Shown: positions 53,181 through 62,587 of the stretch, one piece after another | How positions within the stretch are numbered: the first letter of the stretch is position 1 | How the letters are laid out: every line of letters starts with the position of its first letter | Source: Desulfomonile tiedjei DSM 6799 | GTDB lineage: Bacteria; Desulfobacterota; Desulfomonilia; Desulfomonilales; Desulfomonilaceae | Direction of reading: 5' to 3' | DNA length: 64,000 bases | Assembly (NCBI RefSeq): GCF_000266945.1 | Contig: NC_018025.1 | Coordinates: 4,220,001 to 4,284,000 of the forward strand | Position numbers and translations under genes: made by a program | The notes under the pieces: model-generated | The model's database searches: none | What the model saw: the letters and a program-made list of their open reading frames with translations, nothing else | What the model was told of the DNA's origin: nothing

Positions 53181-53211
53181 AGGCTTACGCCGAGTTTCAA
53201 GGACGAACGTA

Positions 53212-54555
53212 GTGAAGAATTGGTCTGATTTGGACAAACGATATCTTTGGCATCCCTTTACGCAAATGTTGGAGTGGACTGATACGGATCCTCTCGTGAT
53301 CCAGCGTGGAGAAGGAAATTACCTGATCGACACGGACGGCCGCAGATATCTCGATGGCATTTCGTCACTTTGGGTAAATGTCCACGGACATTGTCGAGAC
53401 GCGCTGGACAAGGCGATAATCGAACAACTAGGAATAGTGGCTCATTCCACGCTCCTGGGGTTATCCAGTATTCCATCGATTGCGTTGGCCGAGAAGCTGG
53501 TGAAGATTGTTCCTGAAGGTCTGACCAGAGTTTTTTATTCCGATTCCGGGTCAACAGCCGTGGAAGTGGCCTTGAAAATGGCTTTCCAGTACTGGCGCAA
53601 TCTCGGACGGCACACGAAACGAAAGTTCGTGACGCTCGCCGAAGCCTACCACGGAGACACCATAGGATCGGTGAGTCTCGGGCAAATTGACCTGTTTCAC
53701 AGTATTTTCCAGCCACTCTTATTCCACACGTTTTCTCTTCCGACTCCGTTTCCGTACAGGCACCCGGATCTGAGTCTCGAGGAATGTCGCGACAGATCTT
53801 TGGATCATCTGCGGGCGTTGGCAGAGGACCACGCGGAAGAAATAGCAGCGGTGGTTGTCGAACCGCTTGTTCAGGGCGCTGCGGGAATGATCGTTCATCC
53901 GCCGGGTTTTCTGAGAGGAGTTGAATCCCTGTGCAGAGAATTCGATATCTTGCTGGTGTGTGACGAGGTGGCAACAGGATTCGGGCGGACAGGAAAGATG
54001 TTTGCATGCGAACATGAAGGAGTGCGACCGGATCTCATGTCTGTAGCGAAGGGTCTGTCCGGCGGGTACTTGCCGCTTGCAGCGACACTTGCCACAGAGA
54101 AAATTTATGAAGCTTTTCTCGGCGAGTACGCTGAGTACAAGACCTTTTTTCACGGCCACAGCTATACGGGAAATGCTCTGGCGTGTGCTGTTGCCTGCGC
54201 GAATCTCGATATTTTCGAGTCTGAGCGAATCCTGGAGCAACTGCAACCCAAGATCGCCCTTTTGCAGGAACTCCTTTCCACTGAAATTGCACCTCTTCCT
54301 CATGTGGGTGAAGTGCGTCAATGCGGATTCATGGTGGGAATAGAGATTGTCGAGGACAGCGCTAAGAGACAATCGTACGCTCCCGAATTGCGAACCGGTG
54401 CACGAATTACGCAAGACGTACGGAGCCGAGGAGTAATCCTGAGGCCGTTAGGTGACGTAGTTGTGATGATGCCGCCGTTATCCGTTACTCAGGATGAAAT
54501 TCGCACACTGGTAGCGTCTACCGCGCAATCCATAGCAAAAGTCTGCGGTGCTTAA
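53212..54555 (+). CDS. bioA: Adenosylmethionine-8-amino-7-oxononanoate aminotransferase
   Basis: A 447-residue class III PLP aminotransferase of biotin synthesis. YLWHPFTQM near the start is diagnostic for BioA. It also has [52 protein letters not shown] and the PLP lysine in [15 protein letters not shown] 53212 follows AAGGA by about eight bases; the frame upstream lies in the flippase gene. No other bio gene is present, and its position among glycan genes is odd. Confidence 0.95.
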   Translation: MKNWSDLDKRYLWHPFTQMLEWTDTDPLVIQRGEGNYLIDTDGRRYLDGISSLWVNVHGHCRDALDKAIIEQLGIVAHSTLLGLSSIPSIALAEKLVKIVPEGLTRVFYSDSGSTAVEVALKMAFQYWRNLGRHTKRKFVTLAEAYHGDTIGSVSLGQIDLFHSIFQPLLFHTFSLPTPFPYRHPDLSLEECRDRSLDHLRALAEDHAEEIAAVVVEPLVQGAAGMIVHPPGFLRGVESLCREFDILLVCDEVATGFGRTGKMFACEHEGVRPDLMSVAKGLSGGYLPLAATLATEKIYEAFLGEYAEYKTFFHGHSYTGNALACAVACANLDIFESERILEQLQPKIALLQELLSTEIAPLPHVGEVRQCGFMVGIEIVEDSAKRQSYAPELRTGARITQDVRSRGVILRPLGDVVVMMPPLSVTQDEIRTLVASTAQSIAKVCGA

Positions 54556-54567
54556 CTATGATTCATC

Positions 54568-54599
54568 GGGGAACTTTCTCGAATCATCGAGAAGTTCCC
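54568..54599 (+). terminator. Hairpin terminator after bioA
   Basis: GGGGAACTTTCTCGA-ATCA-TCGAGAAGTTCCC, a 13-pair stem with one bulged T, starts 12 bases after the bioA stop. A weak TTAACG follows instead of a T run. Confidence 0.5.
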
Positions 54600-54637
54600 T
54601 TAACGTTTCCTTTTGAAAGAGTACATACAACAGATAG

Positions 54638-55888
54638 ATGGTTTCCGATCCCATCCTTAAAATAGCAGTAATCAGCAAGTCCAATGCGGAGGGCGGCGGC
54701 GCAAGTAGGGTAGCCGATGATTTGGCTGTACTCCTCAATGAAGAACCGAACGTGATCGCACATCACTGGCTCGGCTATCCGGGAGCAGTGTGGAAACAGC
54801 ATATGAGGCTGCTCTTCGGCGGACGGCGTTTTCATCCAATCGAACAAGCATGCAGACGGATTTCCCGGAAGTTGGGGTTTACCGACTTCTTCACTCCTGA
54901 GATCTTTCGCATGTGGCTGCGCAAAGAAGTTGATTATGACATCTACCATTTTCATGATTTGTCCACTGCAGTCTCGCCAATAGGTTTACGATGGCTCGCC
55001 CGGAGAGCGCACGTAGTTTGGACGTTCCACGACATTTCACCATTCACCGGCGGCTGTATTTTTCCGATGGAATGCAAAAAATGGCATGCGCGATGCCGGG
55101 ATTGTCCCAAATTGCAGGAATGGCCTCTCTTGACAAATTTCGACCGGACCCGTCTCATGCAGGCCTATAAGCGAAAGACTGCCGGCAAGAACCTTTTTAC
55201 CGCTATCGCTCCATCGGCATGGATGGCACGGCAGGCGATCCGCTCCGGCATGTTCAGTCAACCGCCGAGAGTCATTCCTTACTGCGTGGACACCGATCTG
55301 TTTCAGCCCCACGACAAGCAAGCGGTTCGCAAGAAACTGGGATTACCCGAACACGCATATCTCATTCTGGTATCCGCTGCTCACCTCTATGAAATCAGAA
55401 AAGGCGTGGTCCATGCCCTGGCAGCATTGAAAGCGCTGGACAGGCCATTCAGTGTCCTGCTCGTGGGAAATTCCGACCCCGAGGTTTTAGCCCGTTTCAA
55501 GAATTTCGATCTGCATGTCACAGGATATGTCAGAGATGCCGAACTCTTGAGTCTCTATTACGCTGCGGCTGATGTTTTCCTGTTTCCGACTCTGGCGGAC
55601 AATCTGCCTTTGACAGTCATGGAGACCATGGCTGCAGGCACTCCCACAATTGGGTTTAGTACGGGGGGAGTTCCGGAAATGGTGAGCCATAAGGTTCACG
55701 GCTGGCTGGCAGAAACAGCCGATGTGCAAGGATTGGTAGAGGGACTCCGGACAGCACACGACAATCCCGAAATGCGGGAGAAATGGGCAAAGGCGTCCAG
55801 GGCAAAGGCCGTTAAGCTGTATAGTAAGCCTGTATTCTTAAAGAATCATCTTGATTTTTATCGGGAAATATTGACATGCGGTCGCTAA
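54638..55888 (+). CDS. Family 4 glycosyltransferase
   Basis: A 416-residue GT-B enzyme. It opens with LKIAVISKSNAEGGGASRVADDLAVLL, then HVVWTFHDISPFTGGC, VIPYCVDTDLFQPHDK, LVSAAHLYEIRKGV and the EX7E-type FPTLADNLPLTVMETMAAGTPTIGFSTGGVPEMV. The Cys-rich CRDCPKLQEWP after the HDISPFTGGC motif is common in colanic-acid-type transferases. The ribosome binding site is weak. It overlaps the next gene by 13 bases. Confidence 0.92.
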   Translation: MVSDPILKIAVISKSNAEGGGASRVADDLAVLLNEEPNVIAHHWLGYPGAVWKQHMRLLFGGRRFHPIEQACRRISRKLGFTDFFTPEIFRMWLRKEVDYDIYHFHDLSTAVSPIGLRWLARRAHVVWTFHDISPFTGGCIFPMECKKWHARCRDCPKLQEWPLLTNFDRTRLMQAYKRKTAGKNLFTAIAPSAWMARQAIRSGMFSQPPRVIPYCVDTDLFQPHDKQAVRKKLGLPEHAYLILVSAAHLYEIRKGVVHALAALKALDRPFSVLLVGNSDPEVLARFKNFDLHVTGYVRDAELLSLYYAAADVFLFPTLADNLPLTVMETMAAGTPTIGFSTGGVPEMVSHKVHGWLAETADVQGLVEGLRTAHDNPEMREKWAKASRAKAVKLYSKPVFLKNHLDFYREILTCGR

Positions 55889-57819
55889 AAGCGAAGCTTC
55901 CGGGAATAGCTGTGAAGGTCGCACGAAGGGTATTTCGAGTGAAATCGCCCACCCATGTAACACGTGTGGTCGAGCGACTGAACCTGAACGTGAAAGTGGT
56001 CTCATTCGATGTGTTCGATACCTTGCTCAGACGAGTCGTGTTTCCACCTGAAAAAACCAAGATTCCCTCAGCCCGTGCACTCTCCGGATTGCTTCGTTCC
56101 CGGGGCGTGTCCATCGACGTAGGGCAGATCCTTGCGCTGAGAACCCAGGTAGAAATTGCGCAATGGCAGGCAGCCAAATCGCAGGGTTTCGATCCCGAGT
56201 ATCATATACACGGCGTTTTTCACGGGCTGCTGAAGAATTTTATGGACGAGGACGAAGCGCGTCTTCACGTGCCGCGCCTCATTGATGAAGAAATCTCTGG
56301 TGAAAAATGGGCGTGCCGTTCCGAAGAAGGCATGGTTGAAGCGGTCCGCAGACTGCGAGAGCTTGGGAAACGAGTAGTATTCATTTCCGACATGTATCTC
56401 GGGCACGACCATGTAAAGGAACTCCTCGATCGAAACGGATTCAAAGGCCTCTTTCACCGCGGGTACGTTTCTTCAGAGCACAGACTGAGTAAACGCAGCG
56501 GCCGGCTCTTTGTTCGAATGCTTGAAGACGAACAGGTCGAGCCGCGGCAATGGATTCACTTTGGTGACAAGATCACGAACGATTTGCTGCGTCCGAAATT
56601 TCTGGGAGGAAGATCGTACCTGTACTGGCCCGATCATCATGAAACACGCCTCAGACGCCTCGAACACCTCGCTCTTCGCGAGGACCACGATGGAGATTGC
56701 AGGGTCACTCTCCTCGTGAATGCCTGCGGACTCCGGAACTCCGGCGAACGAGGGGCGGCTTTCGATTGCGGATACACTGTTTTCGGCCCCCTCATTGCTC
56801 ATTTTGTACATCGCGCAGCCCTGAAAGTAGCAGAAGACCGGATTCGCTCAGTCATGTTCGATGGTGGAACTTCGCCTATCCTGCAGGAGGTGTTCAAGAG
56901 AATGGGGATTCCCGAATGCGATGATGTCCGTGCCGAATCTTGTTGCATTCCGGATTACATGATGAATCTCATGGTCCCTGACTGGACCGCCGCCCTGAAG
57001 AAGACTGCAGGAAAGACTTCACTTCGTGAGCTGTTTTCGACACTCTTCCTGGATACGCAGAGTCTTTTTCCCATCGTTCGTTCGTGCGGATTCAACTCTC
57101 TTGACGATATCGTGGAGTCCGGCACTGAATGGAGACTCCAATTGCTGTTGAACCATCCGGAATTCCGCAAAAGCGTCCTCGAACAACGGGAGCATGATCG
57201 AGGACTGCTCCGGGATTATCTCGGGCAACAGGGAATTGAAGCGCACGATACGGTATCGGTCATTGCCTTTGGGCCGGACACCCGTTTCCAGGAGACCCTC
57301 CAATCGGTGTGCAGCGTAAAGGGCCATTATCTTTTCTTATCCGAAGATCGACGAGGACAGGGGTTCCTAGCATCCGGTTTAGATTCACACGGACGGATCT
57401 CCGAAACCGCAATCGGTCTTTTGCACACTCTGACCGCACCATTGGATGCGCGCCCGCTCGAACTGAAGCGCAATCTTGACGGTAAGATTGTTCCCGTATT
57501 TTCTGAATGTCGAGACAATGCGGCAACAAATCGGGATCTGGCTGTGCTTCAAGAAGGAATTCTCCAATTTGCGGAGACTTACGGCCAGATGACAAGATTC
57601 GCCAAGTTCCCTCTGACGGACGAGGACACTGCAGGTTTCCTGGGCCGTTTCGAGCGATTCGTACGAAAGCCGACCGTGGCGGAAGCAAAGACAGTCTTGA
57701 GCTGTCTCAATGGAGAACCGAGCTGGAGACGAGGCAGAATAGCTGTTGTTGGTGGACATAGTCTTGTTTCGGCGTACGATTCGTTCGCTTCACTGTTCCG
57801 GAAGATGTATTCTGGATGA
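55876..57819 (+). CDS. HAD-superfamily surface-glycan protein (COG5610-like)
   Basis: A 647-residue protein. The HAD phosphatase core is complete: motif I VVSFDVFDTLL (nucleophile D44), motif II VVFISDMYLG, and the acidic motif WIHFGDKITNDLLRP. The remaining 350 residues contain GYTVFGPLIAHFVHRAALKVAEDRIRSVMF in the place where COG5610 proteins have their FLAREG-type segment. COG5610 proteins occur in polysaccharide clusters; their substrate is unknown. It is coupled to the GT4 gene upstream and resembles the partial gene at 62588. Confidence 0.78.
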   Translation: MRSLKAKLPGIAVKVARRVFRVKSPTHVTRVVERLNLNVKVVSFDVFDTLLRRVVFPPEKTKIPSARALSGLLRSRGVSIDVGQILALRTQVEIAQWQAAKSQGFDPEYHIHGVFHGLLKNFMDEDEARLHVPRLIDEEISGEKWACRSEEGMVEAVRRLRELGKRVVFISDMYLGHDHVKELLDRNGFKGLFHRGYVSSEHRLSKRSGRLFVRMLEDEQVEPRQWIHFGDKITNDLLRPKFLGGRSYLYWPDHHETRLRRLEHLALREDHDGDCRVTLLVNACGLRNSGERGAAFDCGYTVFGPLIAHFVHRAALKVAEDRIRSVMFDGGTSPILQEVFKRMGIPECDDVRAESCCIPDYMMNLMVPDWTAALKKTAGKTSLRELFSTLFLDTQSLFPIVRSCGFNSLDDIVESGTEWRLQLLLNHPEFRKSVLEQREHDRGLLRDYLGQQGIEAHDTVSVIAFGPDTRFQETLQSVCSVKGHYLFLSEDRRGQGFLASGLDSHGRISETAIGLLHTLTAPLDARPLELKRNLDGKIVPVFSECRDNAATNRDLAVLQEGILQFAETYGQMTRFAKFPLTDEDTAGFLGRFERFVRKPTVAEAKTVLSCLNGEPSWRRGRIAVVGGHSLVSAYDSFASLFRKMYSG

Positions 57820-57864
57820 GTGCGGTCCATATTTTTGGAATTGTAACGCTTTTTACTGGACAAA

Positions 57865-57893
57865 TTGACCTGTTTTACGCACGCTGATAGAAT
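57865..57893 (+). promoter_or_regulatory. Sigma-70-type promoter of the DUF3467-M50 unit
   Basis: TTGACC (57865-57870), a 17-base spacer and TAGAAT (57888-57893), 166 bases before the DUF3467 start. The untranslated leader is long; I see no clear structure in it. Confidence 0.6.
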
Positions 57894-58059
57894 TAGTGAG
57901 TTCCTTAGAGAACGTGGAGGGAATCACGATCGAATCCTCTCAGGATTTGAAAAGCCACCGACGTATATCGAAGCGAATACCGGGGGCCTGAACAATAGTT
58001 GATGGACGCAATCGTTTGTGCATTCATTCGGATAAAATACAGTTCAGGAGGAGAATCTG

Positions 58060-58440
58060 ATGGCGGACCAAAGATTTCAAATACAGGGAATGCCCGTTCA
58101 GGGACAAGGCAGAATGATGCAAGGCGCCGGGCAGCAGGTCATGATGCCGCAGTACGGTGGTGGCGCTGGTGGTGCGGAAGGAATGATGGTCCGAAGAATG
58201 GCCGCGCGTGAAGGTATGGAGTCGTATTACAGCAATTGCGCTGTAGTGGCCAGCAGTCCGCGCGAAATATCGGTTCTATTCGGCCGATACGTGACTCCGC
58301 CCCCCGGCTCGGGTTCTGCTGAATTGAACCCGGTCTATGAAAGACAAATCTACATGACCGTGGAACAGGCGGAAGATCTTGCAAAAGCGCTCATAGAGAC
58401 CGTAAAATTGTTCAAAGCGAAAGCAAATCAGCAGGACTGA
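58060..58440 (+). CDS. DUF3467 family protein
   Basis: A 126-residue protein. The first 45 residues are Gly/Gln/Met-rich and probably disordered. The rest has the DUF3467 pattern: YYSNCAVVASSPREISVLFGRYV, then ERQIYMTVEQAEDLAKALIETVKLF. The function of this family is not known. AGGAGGAGAATCTG precedes the ATG. It is followed after 58 bases by the M50/HlyD gene and is probably in its operon. Confidence 0.85.
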   Translation: MADQRFQIQGMPVQGQGRMMQGAGQQVMMPQYGGGAGGAEGMMVRRMAAREGMESYYSNCAVVASSPREISVLFGRYVTPPPGSGSAELNPVYERQIYMTVEQAEDLAKALIETVKLFKAKANQQD

Positions 58441-58498
58441 CCGCGGCCATTTTCAAAATTCGAGTAAGATGTAATTGTGGGCTCAGTACTAAGAAAGG

Positions 58499-60658
58499 AT
58501 GGGGGAGTTGTTTCCCAAATTTAGAGCCGATCTTGAAGTCTCACAATACGACGAGGGCGAAGGGAAAATCAGCATAGTTCTCAAGGACCCCATTGCTGAC
58601 AAGTTCTTTCGTCTCTCCGTTTACGAGTATCTCTTTCTGAAGGTTTTTGACGGGACCAAAAGCCTGGATGCTGCCCTTCAGGAACTCAAAGCCGCAGGCC
58701 ACTTTTATTCTCTTGAAGACGCCCGCCTCATTCTCGATAGTGCTTCCCGCCTGGGTCTTCTTCTGGGAACACCTTTCAGCTCAGCCGAGAAACAGCTCTT
58801 CATCAAGAAATACATGGATGATGCACAGCGAATGAAGCATTTTGCGAGCGTCTATTTTCTTTTCATTCCTTTGCTGAATCCGGACAAGTTTCTCGAGAAA
58901 ACGCTGTGGATCTTCAAATTGTTTTTCAACAAATGGGTCGCGATCTTTATCGCGTTGTTGATTCCCGGAGCCATCTACTTCGTAATAGACAAACTTGACG
59001 TTCTGGAGCGGGAATTTCTCTTCTTCTTCAATCTGGAGAACATCATCTACCTGTGGATCACCATCGTCATCGCGAAGCTTGTCCACGAGTTTTCCCATGC
59101 GTATGTTGCAAAACAATTCGGTCGATACGTTCCTGAAATGGGCATAGCACTTCTGATTCTGTTTCCGTGCCTCTACTGCAACACGACCGATGCGTGGCAA
59201 CTGTCGGATCGGAAACAGCGCATGGCCATTGGAGCTGCAGGAATTCTTGCGGAAGCGGTTCTTGCGGTATTTGCGATCTACATATGGCATTACACGAAGC
59301 CCGGTATAATCAATTCATTAGCTTTTTATCTCTTCAACGTATCCTTGATTTCGACACTGATATTCAACGCCAATCCTCTCATACGATTTGACGGATACTA
59401 CATCCTCATAGATGCGATCCGCACGCCGAATCTCGTAACCAAATCGCGGCAATATTTGAGGCACATTGTGATGGACAAACTTCTGGGCCTGGCTCAGGTT
59501 CAGAACAATGCCAAGACGCTACGGGAGAAACTCATATTCGGCATTTACGGTACGACATCTACCATGTATCGTATAGCTCTGTATGCATTCATTATCGTGG
59601 GCGTATATACCCGCTTCGACAAGGTGCTGGGCATCGTATTGGCATCGTGGGCAATCGTGACCTTCGTACTTATGCCGATGAAGAACGGAGTCTCGGGAAT
59701 GTATGCCCGCAGGGGACAGATGAAACCCAAATTCGCCGGTTTTGCACTTCTGACGGCAATTCTCGTAGCGGCTCTGGCTGCCCTATGTCTACCTCTTTCG
59801 GCAAAATCCCTCTACCCCTGCTATATGGCTTCTTCCAAGACACAGAAGTTGACTATTCCTCTCATGACCATGGTCGATCGGGTGCTCATACGGGAAGGAT
59901 CTGTGGTGAAGGAAGGGGATCTGCTGTACACCCTGGATACGAACGAATTGGAGCTGAATCTTTTCAAGAAGGATACGGAAAGCGAAATTTCGAAAAAGAA
60001 GATGGAAATATTGCTCGTGGACGAGAAATATAAATCCCGCGCGATCCAGAAAGCTCTCGATTCGTACATTCAAAAGGAAGAGGCGAACCTTACCCGGGCG
60101 GATCTCGAGCTCGCGAAGAACGGCATACGTGCTCCCTTCGACGGTATAATCTCAAAGTTGGACCTGTCTGTGCAAAGAGGATTACGGACGGAAAAAGGGT
60201 TCGTTGTCGGCCAGATCGATTCGGATAAGGATCGGGTGGTCTACGGGCTCATTCTGGAAGACGAGTTGTACAAATTCCACAAAGGACAATCAGTCAAGGT
60301 ATGGTTTCCTATTGGTACCGGTCTGGTGCTAGATGGAACAGTCGAATCAATCAGGATGTACAGCCAGCGGGAACTTGACGATTCGCCGTTTTCCAGTCGT
60401 TTCGGGGGGGAAGTTGCAACAGAACCGAGAACATTGGAACAGCATGGAAAACGAAGCGGATCTTCACGGAAGAATGCGGATCAAAGAGACGTGCCGCTCA
60501 CCGCTGTTTACGTGTGCACCGTCGATCTGGCAGGGAAAGGGACTGATGTCCCTCTGGGGATTACGGGAAGATTAGTGGTCCCGTACCAGGCGAGAAGCCT
60601 TCTCTCCCGAGCAGTGGACGAACTCGTAAAAACACTGAACAAAGAAGCGTTTTTCTAG
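58499..60658 (+). CDS. PqqD-like / M50 metalloprotease / HlyD-like fusion protein
   Basis: A 719-residue membrane protein in three parts. Residues 1-110 look PqqD-like (FRLSVYEYLFLKVFDGTKSLDAALQEL), a domain that hands peptides to modifying or exporting enzymes. Residues about 140-440 form a site-2-type M50 intramembrane protease with zinc ligands H196/H200 in VHEFSHAYVAKQFG and the third-ligand motif NPLIRFDGYY (Asp about 297). Residues about 450-719 are a periplasmic lipoyl/HlyD adaptor (VDRVLIREGSVVKEGDLLYTLD, GIRAPFDGIISKL). This order is known in peptide-export systems, but no ABC transporter is present here. Confidence 0.85.
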   Translation: MGELFPKFRADLEVSQYDEGEGKISIVLKDPIADKFFRLSVYEYLFLKVFDGTKSLDAALQELKAAGHFYSLEDARLILDSASRLGLLLGTPFSSAEKQLFIKKYMDDAQRMKHFASVYFLFIPLLNPDKFLEKTLWIFKLFFNKWVAIFIALLIPGAIYFVIDKLDVLEREFLFFFNLENIIYLWITIVIAKLVHEFSHAYVAKQFGRYVPEMGIALLILFPCLYCNTTDAWQLSDRKQRMAIGAAGILAEAVLAVFAIYIWHYTKPGIINSLAFYLFNVSLISTLIFNANPLIRFDGYYILIDAIRTPNLVTKSRQYLRHIVMDKLLGLAQVQNNAKTLREKLIFGIYGTTSTMYRIALYAFIIVGVYTRFDKVLGIVLASWAIVTFVLMPMKNGVSGMYARRGQMKPKFAGFALLTAILVAALAALCLPLSAKSLYPCYMASSKTQKLTIPLMTMVDRVLIREGSVVKEGDLLYTLDTNELELNLFKKDTESEISKKKMEILLVDEKYKSRAIQKALDSYIQKEEANLTRADLELAKNGIRAPFDGIISKLDLSVQRGLRTEKGFVVGQIDSDKDRVVYGLILEDELYKFHKGQSVKVWFPIGTGLVLDGTVESIRMYSQRELDDSPFSSRFGGEVATEPRTLEQHGKRSGSSRKNADQRDVPLTAVYVCTVDLAGKGTDVPLGITGRLVVPYQARSLLSRAVDELVKTLNKEAFF

Positions 60659-60687
60659 CCATTTGTACCCATTCAGTTATTCACGGG

Positions 60688-60770
60688 AAAAATCCCCCCT
60701 AACCCCCCTTTATAAAAGGGGGGATGAAAAGGCATGTGTAATTCCCCCTTAATAAACAGGGAACTAGCTC
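60688..60770. repeat. G/C-run hairpin repeat, copy 4 of 5
   Basis: AAAAATCCCCCCTAACCCCC-CTTTATAAAAGGGGGG followed by a decayed second unit (AATTCCCCCTTAATAAACAG). It lies inside the M50/HlyD to GAF/HlyD intergenic gap. Confidence 0.75.
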
Positions 60771-60843
60771 GGGACTCATCAGTATGAACGGATAAAGAAT
60801 TTGGCTAATCCGGATTATATGTAGGCGGAAAAGGCGTAGGCAC

Positions 60844-62319
60844 ATGGATCGAATCGTATTTCAGGATGTAGGGCCTCAGGTCCCTCAGAAAACTGTTCAA
60901 GCGGCACAACCGGTAGCTCACAGAGCGGTGTTCACGCTTGCAAAAATGGCTCTGGAAGCTGGTTCGCTTGACAGCCTCTATTTCCTCCTGGTGAATGACA
61001 CCCGAATCTTGGTTGAATTTGATAATTGTTTTCTCGTTACCCATATGGGAGGGCATACGAATTTCGTCGCTGCCACCAACCAAACTTCTTTGAACAAGAA
61101 ATCCGAAGCGTACCGCGAAATTACCAAATTGGGCAGAGAACTGAAAAGTCTCACGAAACCCATAGCCCCCGGGACAGAACAGGATATCCTCGGAATAGCG
61201 GACCCGGATTTTCCGGATTCTGCCAGAGAAGCGTTGGGCCATTACCTTCACTTCTCAGGATGCAATCGACTCTGCTACATACCCCTCATGCACGAAGGCG
61301 AAGCCATGGGGCACCTTGTCATGGAGTTCTTTTCCGAAGGGATGCCCGACCGAATAGCATTCGAACACCTGATTGCCATATCACCGGTGTTCGGGGCTGC
61401 TCTCGCCCAGAGATGGGTGCTGCACAAAAGGCCTGAACTGGCAACTATGACGAGCACAAAGCCTCTGGAGCAGAAAGGACTGATGAGCTCCAAGAAAGCC
61501 AGGTACGCCCTCGCGGCGGCAGTGGCTGCCATTCTTCTTTTTCTGCTGCTCTTTGTCGTGCCGGTCACCTTCAGCGTGGGAGGCGAAGCGGACATTATCC
61601 CCCGGGACAAACATCTGGCTTTCTGCAAAATGGAAGGGCTTATCGAAAAAGTGTTCGTAAAGGAGGGGCAGGAGGTCAAGGAAGGACAGGTATTGGCCTC
61701 TCTGGACCCCAAAGACCTCGATTATAGAATCAAGAACGCGCAAACACAGTTCGATATCAACACGGAAGAAATGGTTATCCTACGTAGCTCTGCAGAAGAA
61801 GACGTTTCCAAACTGGCCGAAAGTCGACTCGCCGAACTGAAACGCCAAAGCGCATGGCTGGAACTCAGCTATTACCAGTGGCAGAAGCAGTTTATTGAGA
61901 TAAAAGCTCCGGTCGATGGAGTTGTCGTTACCAAAGACGTGGAAAGTCTCATCGGTAAGAAATTCACGCCAGGCGAACCATTCTGTGAAGTGGTGTTACC
62001 ATCCGAGCTTTGGGTCCAGGTCGAGGTTCCGGAAGACCGGGTCTGCTACGTAAAGCCGGGTCAGGATATGTGGGTGTACCTGAATAATGAACCTCTCAAG
62101 GGATACAAACTGAAAGTAGCCGAAATTGCACCCGCGTCAGAAGCCGTGGAACGTCTGGGGAATATCTATCGTGTGAAGGCCCCCTTTCCCGATGCAGAAG
62201 CCTTTGCAAAAGTGGGTCTGAAGGGAGTGGGAAAGATCGAAACCAGAGACGCAAACCTCTGGTTTATTATCACAACACGGATCCTCAAGCACTGGAACAA
62301 GTTGATGCTGTACTTCTAA
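60844..62319 (+). CDS. GAF-like domain / HlyD-type adaptor fusion protein
   Basis: A 491-residue protein. Residues about 20-200 look like a cytoplasmic GAF-type sensor (LDSLYFLLVNDTRILVEFDNCFLV, LCYIPLMHEGEAMGHLVMEF). A membrane helix follows (about 218-240, ALAAAVAAILLFLLLFVVPV). The rest is a HlyD/RND-type adaptor: IEKVFVKEGQEVKEGQVLASLDPKDL lipoyl half, helical hairpin, then IKAPVDGVVVTKDVESLIGKKFTPGEPFCEVV. It carries a second adaptor domain beside that of the upstream gene, so the two may form a heteromeric conduit. Confidence 0.8.
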   Translation: MDRIVFQDVGPQVPQKTVQAAQPVAHRAVFTLAKMALEAGSLDSLYFLLVNDTRILVEFDNCFLVTHMGGHTNFVAATNQTSLNKKSEAYREITKLGRELKSLTKPIAPGTEQDILGIADPDFPDSAREALGHYLHFSGCNRLCYIPLMHEGEAMGHLVMEFFSEGMPDRIAFEHLIAISPVFGAALAQRWVLHKRPELATMTSTKPLEQKGLMSSKKARYALAAAVAAILLFLLLFVVPVTFSVGGEADIIPRDKHLAFCKMEGLIEKVFVKEGQEVKEGQVLASLDPKDLDYRIKNAQTQFDINTEEMVILRSSAEEDVSKLAESRLAELKRQSAWLELSYYQWQKQFIEIKAPVDGVVVTKDVESLIGKKFTPGEPFCEVVLPSELWVQVEVPEDRVCYVKPGQDMWVYLNNEPLKGYKLKVAEIAPASEAVERLGNIYRVKAPFPDAEAFAKVGLKGVGKIETRDANLWFIITTRILKHWNKLMLYF

Positions 62320-62434
62320 CCTATCAAGGCGGGGTCTCCTGGAATCGACCGAGACTTGAGATCTTGATACATTTCCGCCAAGAGTTTTGTCCTGATATCA
62401 GCCATTATAGGAGTTGTCAAAAATTCTGTCTGAA

Positions 62435-62524
62435 TCAAAATCCCTCCTTTCCGCCCTTTACGAAAGGGGGGAATTGATGCCGCCTTTACCCCCCTTTTCT
62501 AAAGGGGGGCTGGGGGGATTTTTC
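62435..62524. repeat. G/C-run hairpin repeat, copy 5 of 5
   Basis: AAAATCCCTCCTTTCCGCCC-TTTACGAAAGGGGGG and ACCCCCCTTTTCTAAAGGGG..GGGGGGATTTTT form an opposed pair like copy 1. It lies between the GAF/HlyD gene and the partial COG5610-like gene. Confidence 0.78.
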
Positions 62525-62587
62525 GAGAGACTAGCCGTACCGAATTAAGGTCATTATTTTTGATAATCGCTATAACACCTGCTGCAT

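Noticed and set aside
53011-53211. 67-codon N-terminal extension of BioA
   Set aside because: It lies inside the flippase-like gene in another frame; GTG 53212 has a ribosome binding site and the normal BioA N terminus follows.
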